A stretch of DNA of 64,000 nt from positions 558,001 through 622,000 of the forward strand of contig JADJNF010000009.1 of the NCBI GenBank assembly GCA_016714445.1. The letters are read 5' to 3'. Below the pieces are notes generated by a model. It searched no databases. It was given only the letters and a program-made list of their open reading frames with translations, and was not told where the DNA came from. This document shows positions 8,001-17,300 of the stretch, one piece after another. The DNA comes from Saprospiraceae bacterium (GTDB lineage: Bacteria; Bacteroidota; Bacteroidia; Chitinophagales; Saprospiraceae). The translations under genes were made by a program, and so were the position numbers. The number at the start of each line of letters is the position of its first letter. Within the stretch, counting starts at the first letter, position 1.

Positions 8001-10365
8001 CCATTTCTGAACAGTTGGCGGTAGTACCGTAACCAACAAAATCAATGATTTGTGATCCGGTTGGGCAAGTTCCCGTTAAAAGGGTGGTTGTATTCACCAA
8101 TGCTACCTTACCTGCTGTACCCGATAGATTGATCGATCCAGATACATCAGGAGTAGGCAAAGCAATTCCACACGGTAATCCACTGCAACTATTTCCTGCC
8201 GCTCCTTGTACCAGATAATATTTACCTGGAGCAATGGTGCCTGTCAGGTTGGTAGCAGACCAGGATGATCCCGTTGCGCCGGCATATTGCACGGAGTATC
8301 CACTGAGGTTAATTGTAGTGGGACCTCCATTGTAGATTTCAATGAAGTCATTTGTATAGGGAGCGCTTGCGTTACCACCTCCACCATACACCTGGCTGAT
8401 TCGGACATCACCGCAAGGTGGCGGAGCAGTAATAGAAAACATAGCATTTGATACATCAAAAAAAGTAGAAGCCGAGCGGAAATTGCCACCAACACTACAT
8501 TGTACCAACACTCTTGCTGTTGTAGAAGGTGTGTTTGGAACATTTATACCGGCTGTGCCGTTGTTGGGGAAAGTACCTACTAAAGTGTAGGTAACACCGT
8601 TGTCTGTTGATATCAGAATATCTACATTCGCACAATGACTGTCTGTGCCATTGACTGTCCAGGTGACGGACTGTGCAGAGTTGGCCTGCCACGACTCTCC
8701 ACCATTAGGCGCCGTAACATCAAAAGGGCCGGTATTGGCTACAGTCACTACCACATTATCAGTATTCGTTCTTCCCCAATTGGTATTGTTATCACGAGCG
8801 GTAATACGGAAATTCAGGGTACGGGCTACACAAGGCAGCTTTTCCCAGGCAGGGGTATTGTTGTTGCCGGCCAATACATCACTCATCTGAGGGAATGTCC
8901 GGTAATTATTATTTACAGGTGGTCGGAATCGGAACAAAGGCTGGGTCGTAGAAGAGCAATTTGGTGCCCCTGTTGTAGCACCTCCTGTTCCATTGAATTG
9001 TTCCCATGAGAAAGTAATCGGGTCTGAATTGGCATCAGAGCCACTGCCCACAAGGATAAAAGGTGTTTGTTTTGGAATAGTAATGTCTGATTGTGCATTG
9101 ACCATTGGAGCGTCATTATTACCTGTTCCGGGGGTTGAAGTGGTGGCACAGGTACCACCTGATGAAATATAGCTGTTTATTTGTCCAATAGATGCAGCAT
9201 GGAAGTAAGGATCGCTGAAATTCTGGTAACTTGGCGCAACACCGCATACGCCGGCATAAGCCATGATAGTGGATCCCTCGCCGGTTTCATACCGAAAATT
9301 TGGTTCTGATGTACCACATTCAGAAGAAGCGAACGTGTGATCAGCACCAAACTGATGCCCCAACTCATGCGCCATATAATCTACATAAAGTTGTGTAACA
9401 GAGCCATTGGCACCCGAGAAGCCACCTCCTTTAAGCGAGTTATTACACACAACACCCAAATAAGCTACACCGCCCGTATTGGCCCAAAGCAGCGAATGGC
9501 CTACCTCGAATCCTCCGGAACCCAAACCACTGCTGTTTACAATAAATGTATGCACAGCATCTATGTCTGTATGGTCTGTCAGCACTGCATCGGCACAGGC
9601 CACATTTGAAACCAACGTTAAATGTACCCCGAGATCACGTTCGTACACTTCGTTCACCATATTCATACCTGATGCAAAAGAGTTGAGTACATTGGTCGCA
9701 TTATAAGGTCCACCTCCGAATTGAGTTCTAAAAGTGGCATCGGCAATGATGGCCAGTCTATAAGTACGCAGATTGACCGGTGTTCTGGTCGAACCTGTTT
9801 TGGCTGGCTTGTAACCTTTTCCTTTGTGGGAATCATCCACACCACATTTGAAGCCGGGAACTTCCAGGTCGGATTTGTAATACACCATATGAGTGTTGAC
9901 ATCGCTGCGGGATGCCGGCTCAATGGCATAAGTCACACCACCTGTGAAAACTACAGCATGGAATCCCGTAGTGCTGATGTCGCACCTTATGGTCACTTCC
10001 CGTGAATTTTTGGCGTAACCTTTAAAAGTTCTGACAGTATATAAGTTTGCCACCTCATCGGCAACCACATCTGAAGGACTGATGAAAAAATCGGAGTAGC
10101 CGCCCTCAGGGTTGGGTATGCTGATAGGTATAATCGGTAATTCTCCTGGTTTCTGATAGACTTTACTCAGTTCTACATACATAGCTGGTACATTCAAGCG
10201 GGCAATTTTGTAGGCTTTGGGAAGTTGTGCCTGCATAAGCTGTGCCTTTGGGATGGTAAAATCTTTGGAAGCAAAGTTCCAATAACCGTTGCTTTGGCTT
10301 TTTGCTGTACTGCAAATTAAAACCAACATGCCAACAGTCCAATGTAAGTAAAGCCTTTTTTTCAT
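5077..10365 (-). CDS. Secreted metzincin-type metalloprotease with T9SS sorting domain
   Basis: The 1762-aa protein has a signal peptide (about 1-24) and a propeptide-like region. Its metzincin catalytic domain carries HELGHQFGADHTF at about 333-345 (HExxHxxGxxH zinc site) and a following Met-turn STIMAYAG, typical of reprolysin-like M12 proteases. Downstream are an Ig-like segment (about 540-640), a lamin-tail-like domain (VRISQVYGGGG, about 660-800), cysteine-rich repeats, a pre-peptidase-C-like segment (NDDCTNATPI), three HYR-like repeats, a jelly-roll-like domain (about 1478-1660) and a Por sorting domain (IMPNPSNG, last about 80 residues). It is presumably exported by Sec, then T9SS, and attached to or released from the surface; the modules may bind polymers or calcium. 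The last 286 residues are shared with three other genes in this window. Substrate unknown. Confidence 0.9.
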   Translation of the reverse strand: MKKRLYLHWTVGMLVLICSTAKSQSNGYWNFASKDFTIPKAQLMQAQLPKAYKIARLNVPAMYVELSKVYQKPGELPIIPISIPNPEGGYSDFFISPSDVVADEVANLYTVRTFKGYAKNSREVTIRCDISTTGFHAVVFTGGVTYAIEPASRSDVNTHMVYYKSDLEVPGFKCGVDDSHKGKGYKPAKTGSTRTPVNLRTYRLAIIADATFRTQFGGGPYNATNVLNSFASGMNMVNEVYERDLGVHLTLVSNVACADAVLTDHTDIDAVHTFIVNSSGLGSGGFEVGHSLLWANTGGVAYLGVVCNNSLKGGGFSGANGSVTQLYVDYMAHELGHQFGADHTFASSECGTSEPNFRYETGEGSTIMAYAGVCGVAPSYQNFSDPYFHAASIGQINSYISSGGTCATTSTPGTGNNDAPMVNAQSDITIPKQTPFILVGSGSDANSDPITFSWEQFNGTGGATTGAPNCSSTTQPLFRFRPPVNNNYRTFPQMSDVLAGNNNTPAWEKLPCVARTLNFRITARDNNTNWGRTNTDNVVVTVANTGPFDVTAPNGGESWQANSAQSVTWTVNGTDSHCANVDILISTDNGVTYTLVGTFPNNGTAGINVPNTPSTTARVLVQCSVGGNFRSASTFFDVSNAMFSITAPPPCGDVRISQVYGGGGNASAPYTNDFIEIYNGGPTTINLSGYSVQYAGATGSSWSATNLTGTIAPGKYYLVQGAAGNSCSGLPCGIALPTPDVSGSINLSGTAGKVALVNTTTLLTGTCPTGSQIIDFVGYGTTANCSEMANAPAPSNTTAILRANNGCTDDNNNSTDFATGAPNPRNSASPANHCGLVLTITDNTCPSTTGTISATGCGAGTVLEYATNSGGPWSTTAPTYTTSAITVYVRCRNTTTSCSGPVVSGTTVPTACSTCPTFNVAPANVNIVNSTCSSNVVSGGSITAPGGMPCPAGSVIQYQVDGGGWGTILPTYNQTGPAQTIKTRCSCVSDPQITSTESTPVSTIPGTCGPVNDDCTNATPIVTNGGNICGTTIGAGADNPNGAATCGTGADAEGDGVWYTFTGDGQTWDFLFPAATGWDPEVNVYSGTCFALVCEGGDDDSGPGFDAQFSIPTVSGTNYYVYVHDAFIGETSNFCFTATSTPSCPTFSGAPANVSIINSSCGSGCALTGGSITAPTGNPCPAGSTLQYQVNGGGWSTTIPVYNQSSPVENIQTRCACNIDANNVSAESTPVTTVPGTLANPVLPVNGAATVACLDLATQPTPPVVYACDGSTITPTGPTITNNPGVLTCEGTRTYTWTYSCGTTSSSWSYIYTIERNPFTVPSNGTATVACVSAITVPVPPAVNSNCGEPIAPVFVSIVDVPTPLVCEGTRTYNYSYTDCEGNMLSWSFVYTIERSPFTVPANGSATVNSPSLATQPTPPVVMSNCGETLTPTGPVVTNNPNPIVCTGMRTYTWTYTDCEGNTLSWSFIYTITEGSLPCGWSAEPNGAGCNAGNSATYNSNTQRFTVTSTNCYYPNSFTSDALAFAQYELCGNGSITAEVTSITGNALGWAGVTMRENNTAGAKKAQLMTNLSSFSRREFRTTTGAAAYPQQFASQNRYWLRITRTGNQFSMHASSNGTAWYYIGAQNIVMVSCIEVGLVVTNYTSNSTVAANFANVSVTGGAPLRPAIQTGEDILAVADFSIMPNPSNGLIEIDLSNYNQRKVQLEMYNLQGKLLRSVNIESINGKEEVDLTSFANGMYLIRVRAEGVPDVTKRVVLNSNR

Positions 10366-10568
10366 CAGGGTAAATTTATGTGATTAAATAATAAATGATC
10401 GTATGAAGATGGCAAGTGTGCCAAAATAGACTCTCTATGTGGCAAGTCATTGTACTGTAACCTGCAGGTTATACCATAAATGCCAATTTTTGCTACCGCA
10501 TGCAGAAGAAAATAACTGCAATAAAGTGAATCTACAGACAAATTGATGATTCTTTTAGAAGTCATATT

Positions 10569-10868
10569 TCATTTTTGATTTGAAGTAATCTTTAAAATAG
10601 TCATTTGTTCAGGATTTTCACCTGAATATTTCTGAAAATATAGTTGTGCTATTTCTGAATTCTGATAAGAGGTATCAGGAGATACCAACATGATTTGTAA
10701 TAATTTTACAATATGGTCATTCTTTTGCAAGCAGGAAATGATTAAATGTTTTATCATTTCTGCATTGTACCCATTTCCGACCTTTAAAGTATTAATACTC
10801 ATGGCTGAAGCCCTTAACGTAATTAATAATAAATAAGAAAATCTCCACCGTGAAACGATGTTTTTCAT
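10569..10868 (-). CDS. Small hypothetical protein, possibly exported
   Basis: A 99-aa ORF starting at ATG 10868 (MKNIVSRWRFSYLLLITLRA...) has a basic N-terminus and a short hydrophobic stretch, so it may be exported or membrane-associated. An in-frame upstream extension to 10952 exists but reads poorly. I recognise no family. It lies upstream of the metalloprotease gene on the same strand, separated by about 200 bp that holds only a doubtful ORF. Coding status is uncertain. Confidence 0.35.
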   Translation of the reverse strand: MKNIVSRWRFSYLLLITLRASAMSINTLKVGNGYNAEMIKHLIISCLQKNDHIVKLLQIMLVSPDTSYQNSEIAQLYFQKYSGENPEQMTILKITSNQK

Positions 10869-11151
10869 TGTTTTGATCTTTAGAAATAAAAAAGAAATAC
10901 TAAATGGTTCAAATACTATAGCAAAAGTATTTACACTTTTTAGATCTTCCAAACATATTTAAACTTATTTTATAATTTAGTTCATATGTTATCTCTTTGT
11001 AATCTATATATTAAACATACATTAAAACAAAAAATGAGCTAAATTCAATTTAACAATAAAGTACTCAATTTAATAAGTCAGCAAATCTATAGGAGTTCTA
11101 CAAAGCACATGGACATGGCCGCAAGAAATCAACTTAGCAAAATCTAATAAC

Positions 11152-11192
11152 AAAAAAAAGCAGCCGAAACAAATGTCCCGGCTGCTTTTTTA
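11152..11192 (-). terminator. Conserved GCAGCCG terminator of the 2225-aa gene
   Basis: The minus-strand hairpin AAGCAGCCG...CGGCTGCTT is followed by an 8-T tract. It is nearly identical in stem and loop to the one at 4951-4986. It lies about 135 bases beyond the stop at 11327. Confidence 0.8.
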
Positions 11193-11231
11193 TATTTTCT
11201 GTCACCAACTCACCAACCCCGACTGACCGCC

Positions 11232-11326
11232 ATGCAATTTAGCAACTCCACAACTTTGCAATTCCGCTCCCGATAGCTATCAGGATCAAGCAATTCCACA
11301 ACTTAGCAACTCCGCAATTCAGCAAT
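11232..11326. repeat. 8-bp-period CAAYYNNN repeat tract
   Basis: Units such as CAATTTAG, CAACTCCA, CAACTTTG, CAATTCCG, then a CCCGATAGCTATCAGG palindrome-like insert (11269-11284), then CAATTCCA, CAACTTAG, CAACTCCG and CAATTCAG. The tract runs into the stop codon region. It shares unit spelling with the tracts at 5020, 18711 and 32158. Confidence 0.7.
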
Positions 11327-14300
11327 TTACTGATTGCTGTTCAGCACTACCCTTTTCGTCACGTCCGGCAAACCTTCAGCTCTTACTCTGACCAGATACA
11401 TGCCATTGGCAAAAGACGTCAGATCGATTTCTTCTTTTCCTCTCCCTGTTTCAATTTTTGTGGATCGAAGCAATTTGCCCTGAAGATTGTACAACTCCAT
11501 TTGCACTTTTCTTTGAACATAACTTCTTAAATCTATTTCTATCCATCCATTGCTTGGATTCGGCAATATGGTGAAATCTGCAGCAGCAAATACATCTTCT
11601 CCAGTTTGTATTGCAGGTCGAAGAGGAGCACCACCAGTCACACTTACATTGCCAAAAGTCGCCGTGACTGTGCTATTGGCAGTATAATTGGTCACAACCA
11701 GTCCAACTTCGATACAATTGCCCATTACAATAGTCTGCATTCCACTCAAAGACCAGGAAGTTCCGTTTTGAGAAATATACATGGCAAACTGATTACCGGT
11801 ACGTGTGATACGCAGCCAGTATCTGTTCTGACTAGGGAATTGTTGCGGGTAAGCAGCTGCACCTGTTGTTGTACGGAATTCTCTTCTGCTGAAACTGCTG
11901 AGATTAGTCATCAGTTGCGCTTTTTTGGCTCCTGCTGTATTGTTCTCACGCATCGTTACTCCTGCCCATCCTAATCCTCCTGTGATGGAAGTTATCTGAG
12001 CGGTAATACTTCCGTTGCCGCAAAGATCGTATTGGGCAAATGCCAACTGATCAGTTGTATAGGAATTTGGATAGTAACAGTTGATAGAGATTCCAGAAAA
12101 TACCTGAGATGATATATTGTAAGAAAAAATATTCCCTTCGGAACAGTCTATGCCATTGGGTTCAGCATCCCAACCACAAGGAAGTATAAAAATTTCATCT
12201 ACTTCCCCATTGCAGTTGTTGTCTATCAAATCACACATTTCTGTGGCAGCAGGATTGATCGTATTGTTGTTGTCATTGCAATCACCTGTGGTAGATATCA
12301 GTTCGATGGCCGCTTTATATCCCACCGGTCTAAGACATTGAGTAATACTTGCTGCGCCGGTTTGTCCGAAATTATCATTATCATTGTCTTTGTACCACAC
12401 CTGTCCCGGTTTTTCCAGCGGGTCGTTATCGTCGCAATCTGTATTATTGGTGACATAACCTCCCGGTTGAGTGCATGATTGTGTACTACTGGATGGGTTG
12501 CCAAATCCGTCTGCATCTACGTCTGCGTAGTAAGTCGTCTGCACTCCTTCATCCGTTGATCCGTCACAATCATTGTCGATCCCGTCACATACTTCTGTGG
12601 CTGCAGGGTTGATGGTATTGTTGTTGTCGTTGCAGTCACCACTGGTGGCCAACAATTCACTGGCTGCCCGATAACCTGTTGGCCGCAGACACTGGGTAAT
12701 CGAAGCGGCTCCGGTTTGTCCATAACCGTCATTGTCGGTGTCATCAAACCAAACCTGTCCCGGTTTTTCCAGCGGATCGTTGTCATCACAATCGGTGTTG
12801 TCGGTCACATAACCGCCGGGTTGAGCGCAAGCCTGTGTACTGCTGGATGGGTTACCAAAACCGTCTGCATCTACATCTGCGTAGTATGTCGTCAGTACAC
12901 CTTCATCTATAGAACCATCACAATCATTGTCGATGCCGTCACATACTTCTGTGGCTGCAGGGTTGATGGTATTGTTGTTGTCATTGCAGTCTCCCGTTGT
13001 GGAAATCAGTTCTATGGCCGCTTTATATCCCACCGGTCTAAGACATTGAGTAATACTTGGAGCTCCGGTTTGTCCGTAATTATCATTATCGTTGTCTTTG
13101 TACCACACCTGTCCCGGCTTTTCCAGCGGGTCGTTATCATCACAATCTGTGTTGTCGGTCACATAACCGCCGGGTTGAGCGCAAGCCTGTGTACTGCTCG
13201 ATGGGTTACCAAAACCGTCCTGGTCTACATCAGCATAGTATGTCGTCAGTACACCTTCATCCGTAGAACCATCACAATCATTGTCGATGCCGTCACATAC
13301 TTCTGTGGCAGAAGGGTTGATGGTATTGTTGTTGTCATTGCAGTCACCACTGGTGGCTAACAATTCACTGGCCGCCCGATAACCTGTTGGCCTCAGACAC
13401 TGGGTAATTGAAGCGGCTCCGGTTTGTCCATAACCGTCATTGTCGGTATCATCAAACCAAACCTGTCCCGGTTTTTCCAGCGGGTCGTTGTCATCACAAT
13501 CGGTATTGTTGGTGACATAACCTCCCGGTTGAGCGCAAGCCTGTGTACTGCTGGATGGGTTGCCAAAGCCGTCCTGGTCTACGTCTGCGAAGTAAGTCGT
13601 CTGCACTCCTTCATCCGTAGATCCGTCACAATCATTGTCGATGCCGTCGCATACTTCTGTGGCTGCAGGATTGATCGTATTATTATTGTCATTGCAGTCT
13701 CCCGTTGTGGAAATCAGTTCTATGGCCGCTTTGTATCCCACAGGTCTCAGACATTGAGTAATAATTGGAGCTCCGGTTTGTCCGTAATTATCATTATCGT
13801 TGTCTTTGTACCACACCTGTCCCGGTTTTTCCAGCGGATCGTTGTCATCACAATCTGTGTTGTCGGTCACATAACCGCCGGGTTGAGCGCAAGCCTGTGT
13901 ACTGCTGGATGGGTTACCAAAGCCGTCCTGGTCTACGTCTGCGAAGTAAGTCGTCTGCACTCCTTCATCCGTAGATCCGTCACAATCATTATCGATGCCG
14001 TCACATACTTCTGTGGCAGCAGGGTTGATCGTATTGTTGTTATCATTGCAATCACCTGTTGTGGATATCAGTTCTATGGTCGCTTTATATCCCACAGGTC
14101 TAAGACATTGAGTAATACTTGCTGCGCCAGTTTGTCCGTAACCATCATTGTCTGTATCGTCGTACCATATTTGTCCCGGTTTTTCCAGCGGATCGTTGTC
14201 ATCACAATCTGTGTTGTCGGTCACATAACCGCCCGGTTGAGCGCAAGCCTGTGTACTGCTCGATGGGTTACCAAATCCGTCCTGGTCTACGTCAGTATAG

Positions 14301-17300
14301 TAAGTCGTTTGTACTCCTTCATCTGTGGAACCATCACAATCATTGTCGATGCCGTCACATACTTCTGTGGCAGCAGGGTTGATGGTATTGTTATTGTCAT
14401 TGCAGTCACCACTGGTGGCCAACAATTCACTGGCCGCCCGATAACCTGTTGGCCTCATACACTGAGTAATCGAAGCGGCTCCGGTTTGTCCATAACCGTC
14501 ATTGTCGGTGTCATCAAACCAAACCTGTCCCGGTTTTTCCAGCGGATCGTTGTCATCACAATCGGTGTTGTCGGTCACATAACCGCCGGGTTGAGCGCAA
14601 GCCTGTGTACTGCTGGATGGGTTACCAAAACCGTCTGCATCTACATCTGCGTAGTATGTCGTCAGTACACCTTCATCTATAGAACCATCACAATCATTGT
14701 CGATGCCGTCACATACTTCTGTGGCAGCAGGGTTGATGGTATTGTTATTGTCATTGCAGTCACCACTGGTGGCCAACAATTCACTAGCCGCCCGATAACC
14801 TGTTGGCCTCATACACTGAGTAATCGAAGCGGCTCCGGTTTGTCCATAACCGTCATTGTCAGTGTCATCAAACCAAACCTGTCCCGGTTTTTCCAGCGGA
14901 TCGTTGTCATCACAATCGGTGTTGTCGGTCACATAACCGCCGGGTTGAGCACAAGCCTGTGTACTGCTGGATGGGTTACCAAAACCGTCTGCATCTACAT
15001 CTGCGTAGTATGTCGTCAGTACACCTTCATCTATAGAACCATCACAATCATTGTCGATGCCGTCACATACTTCTGTGGCAGCAGGGTTGATGGTATTGTT
15101 ATTGTCATTGCAGTCACCACTGGTGGCCAACAATTCACTGGCCGCCCGATAACCTGTTGGCCTCATACACTGAGTAATCGAAGCGGCTCCGGTTTGTCCA
15201 TAACCGTCATTGTCAGTGTCATCAAACCAAACCTGTCCCGGTTTTTCCAGCGGATCGTTGTCATCACAATCGGTGTTATTGGTCACGTAGCCGCCGGGTT
15301 GAGCGCAAGCCTGTGTACTACTGGATGGGTTACCAAAACCGTCTTGGTCTACATCAGCATAGTATGTCGTCAGTACACCTTCATCTATAGAACCATCACA
15401 ATCATTGTCGATGCCGTCACATACTTCTGTGGCAGCAGGGTTGATGTCCGCATCGTCAGCTACACAGTCTCCGACCAGTGTCGCCGTATAAAAACCATCA
15501 GGTGCACAAGCATCAATAAAAGATAATTCTTCCCCGTAACCATCAGCGTCAAAATCGAAATAGTACCGGGTAGTTAAACCTTCGTCGGTTTGCCCGTCGC
15601 AATCATTGTCTTTACCATCGCAAATCTCTGTAGCGCCTGGATTGATGTCTGCATCGTCGGCTACGCAATCTCCGACCATTGTCGCCGTATAAAAACCATC
15701 AGGTGCACAAGCATCAATAAACGAAACTGCTTCACCATATCCATCACCGTCAAAATCGAAATAGTACCGGGTAGTCAAACCTTCGTCAGTTTGCCCGTCG
15801 CAGTCATTGTCTTTACCATCGCAAATCTCTGTAGCGCCAGGATTGATGTCTGCATCGTCGGCTATACAGTCACCAACTATTGTTGTCGTATACAAACCAC
15901 TGGGAGCACAAGCATCAATAAACGAAACTGCTTCACCATATCCATCACCGTCAAAATCGAAGTAGTAGCGAGTAGTTAATCCTTCGTCTGTGGTGCCATC
16001 ACAGTTGTTGTCAATGCCATCACAAACTTCTGTGGCTCCCGGATAAATTGCTCCATTATTATCATTGCAATCTCCGCTGGAAGCCAATAATTCTGTTACT
16101 ACTTTATAACCGGCCGGGCGAAGACATTGCGTTATCGTGGAAGCACCAGTTTGACCATAGCTGTCATTGTCTGTATCTTTGTACCAAACCTGTCCCGGTT
16201 TTTCCAGCGGATCGATGTCATCGCAATCGGTGTTATTGGTCACATAACCCACAGGTAAAGTACACGCCATGATTGTGGTTGCAGGATCGCCAAAGGTATC
16301 GCCATCAAAATCCCGGTAGTAGGTGATCAATGTGCCATTATCCAGATTTCCGTCACAATCATTGTCAATGCCGTCACATACTTCTGCTGCAGCTGGGTTG
16401 ATCGTATTGTTGTTGTCATTGCAGTCACCACTGGTGGCCAACAATTCACTGGCCGCCCGATAACCTGTTGGCCGCAGACACTGAGTAATCGAAGCAGCTC
16501 CGGTTTGTCCGTAACCATCATTGTCTGTATCATCGTACCATACTTGTCCCGGTTTTTCAAGTGGATCGTTGTCGTCGCAATCCGTGCTGTTGGCAACGTA
16601 ACCCACTGGTGGTGTGCAGGATGCTTGCGTCACAGATGGATTGCCAAATGTATCGCCGTCCAGGTCGCGATACCATGTATAAGATGGGTCGGATAAGTTT
16701 ACAGGGCCAGCAACAGTACCCGTGCAGCCATTGATTGTGATGGAAAAATTACTGTACGAACCTGCGGTCCGTCCGCTGAGTAAAAAGGCGTTTCCACTGA
16801 CTATTACGTTTTGTGGGCTACCCGGGCCTGTATAAGTAAGGCTGTAGATGCCGTTGGGCAAGTTAGTTGTTGTAAAGGCGATACTCCCACTGGATCCTCC
16901 GCAAGTGACAGGGCCCATAATTGTGCCGAGTGTCAGGGTTGGCTTGGGCTTCACTGTGATGGTGAAAGTGACAGGAGTTCCGGATTCCGCACCCAGTACA
17001 GGCGTTACGGTGATCGTAGCGACTTGTTGGGAACTGACGTTGCTAGCTGTGAAGCTCGCGATGTTGCCGGTACCATTGGCTGCAAGGCCAATCGCTGTAT
17101 TGTTGTTGGTCCAGTTGAAGATAGCCCCAGAGGTACCTGTGAAAGCAATTGTGGACACCATGTCGCCTCCACAAGCCTGGACGTTGCTGACGGGATCTAC
17201 CACAGGCACTGGACCGCCGACATAACAATCGAGCAAGGATATTCTGGATCCAGCTAAAAGTCCATTATGAGTAATCGTATAGACTGTGGATCCGGTTGGA

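Larger units (their letters stand above)
10869..11326. other. Intergenic region with terminator and octamer repeats
   Basis: The left part (10870-11100) is AT-rich without an evident gene. It then holds the conserved hairpin terminator (11152-11192) and a tract of 8-bp-period units up to the stop of the giant repeat protein. Unlike the other three cassettes it has no copy of the structured 80-bp repeat. Confidence 0.6.

Noticed and set aside
10365..10565. 66-aa minus-strand ORF overlapping the protease start as ATGA
   Set aside because: No signal peptide, domain or good composition. It is kept only as an observation about spacing, not as a gene.
12716..13360. Further long plus-strand ORFs inside MopE arrays (also near 20094, 21180 and 24434)
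   Set aside because: These are repeat-driven shadows of the same minus-strand coding sequence.
13424..15526. 700-aa ORF on the plus strand, antisense to the giant MopE-repeat gene
   Set aside because: It mirrors the 354-bp repeats of the minus-strand gene, has low-complexity IVVITI-type sequence and no recognisable domain. Codon periodicity and domain content support the minus strand.
12190..16720. 354-bp repeats considered as a non-coding satellite or CRISPR-like array
   Set aside because: The repeats maintain one open reading frame and encode regular calcium-binding-type motifs.
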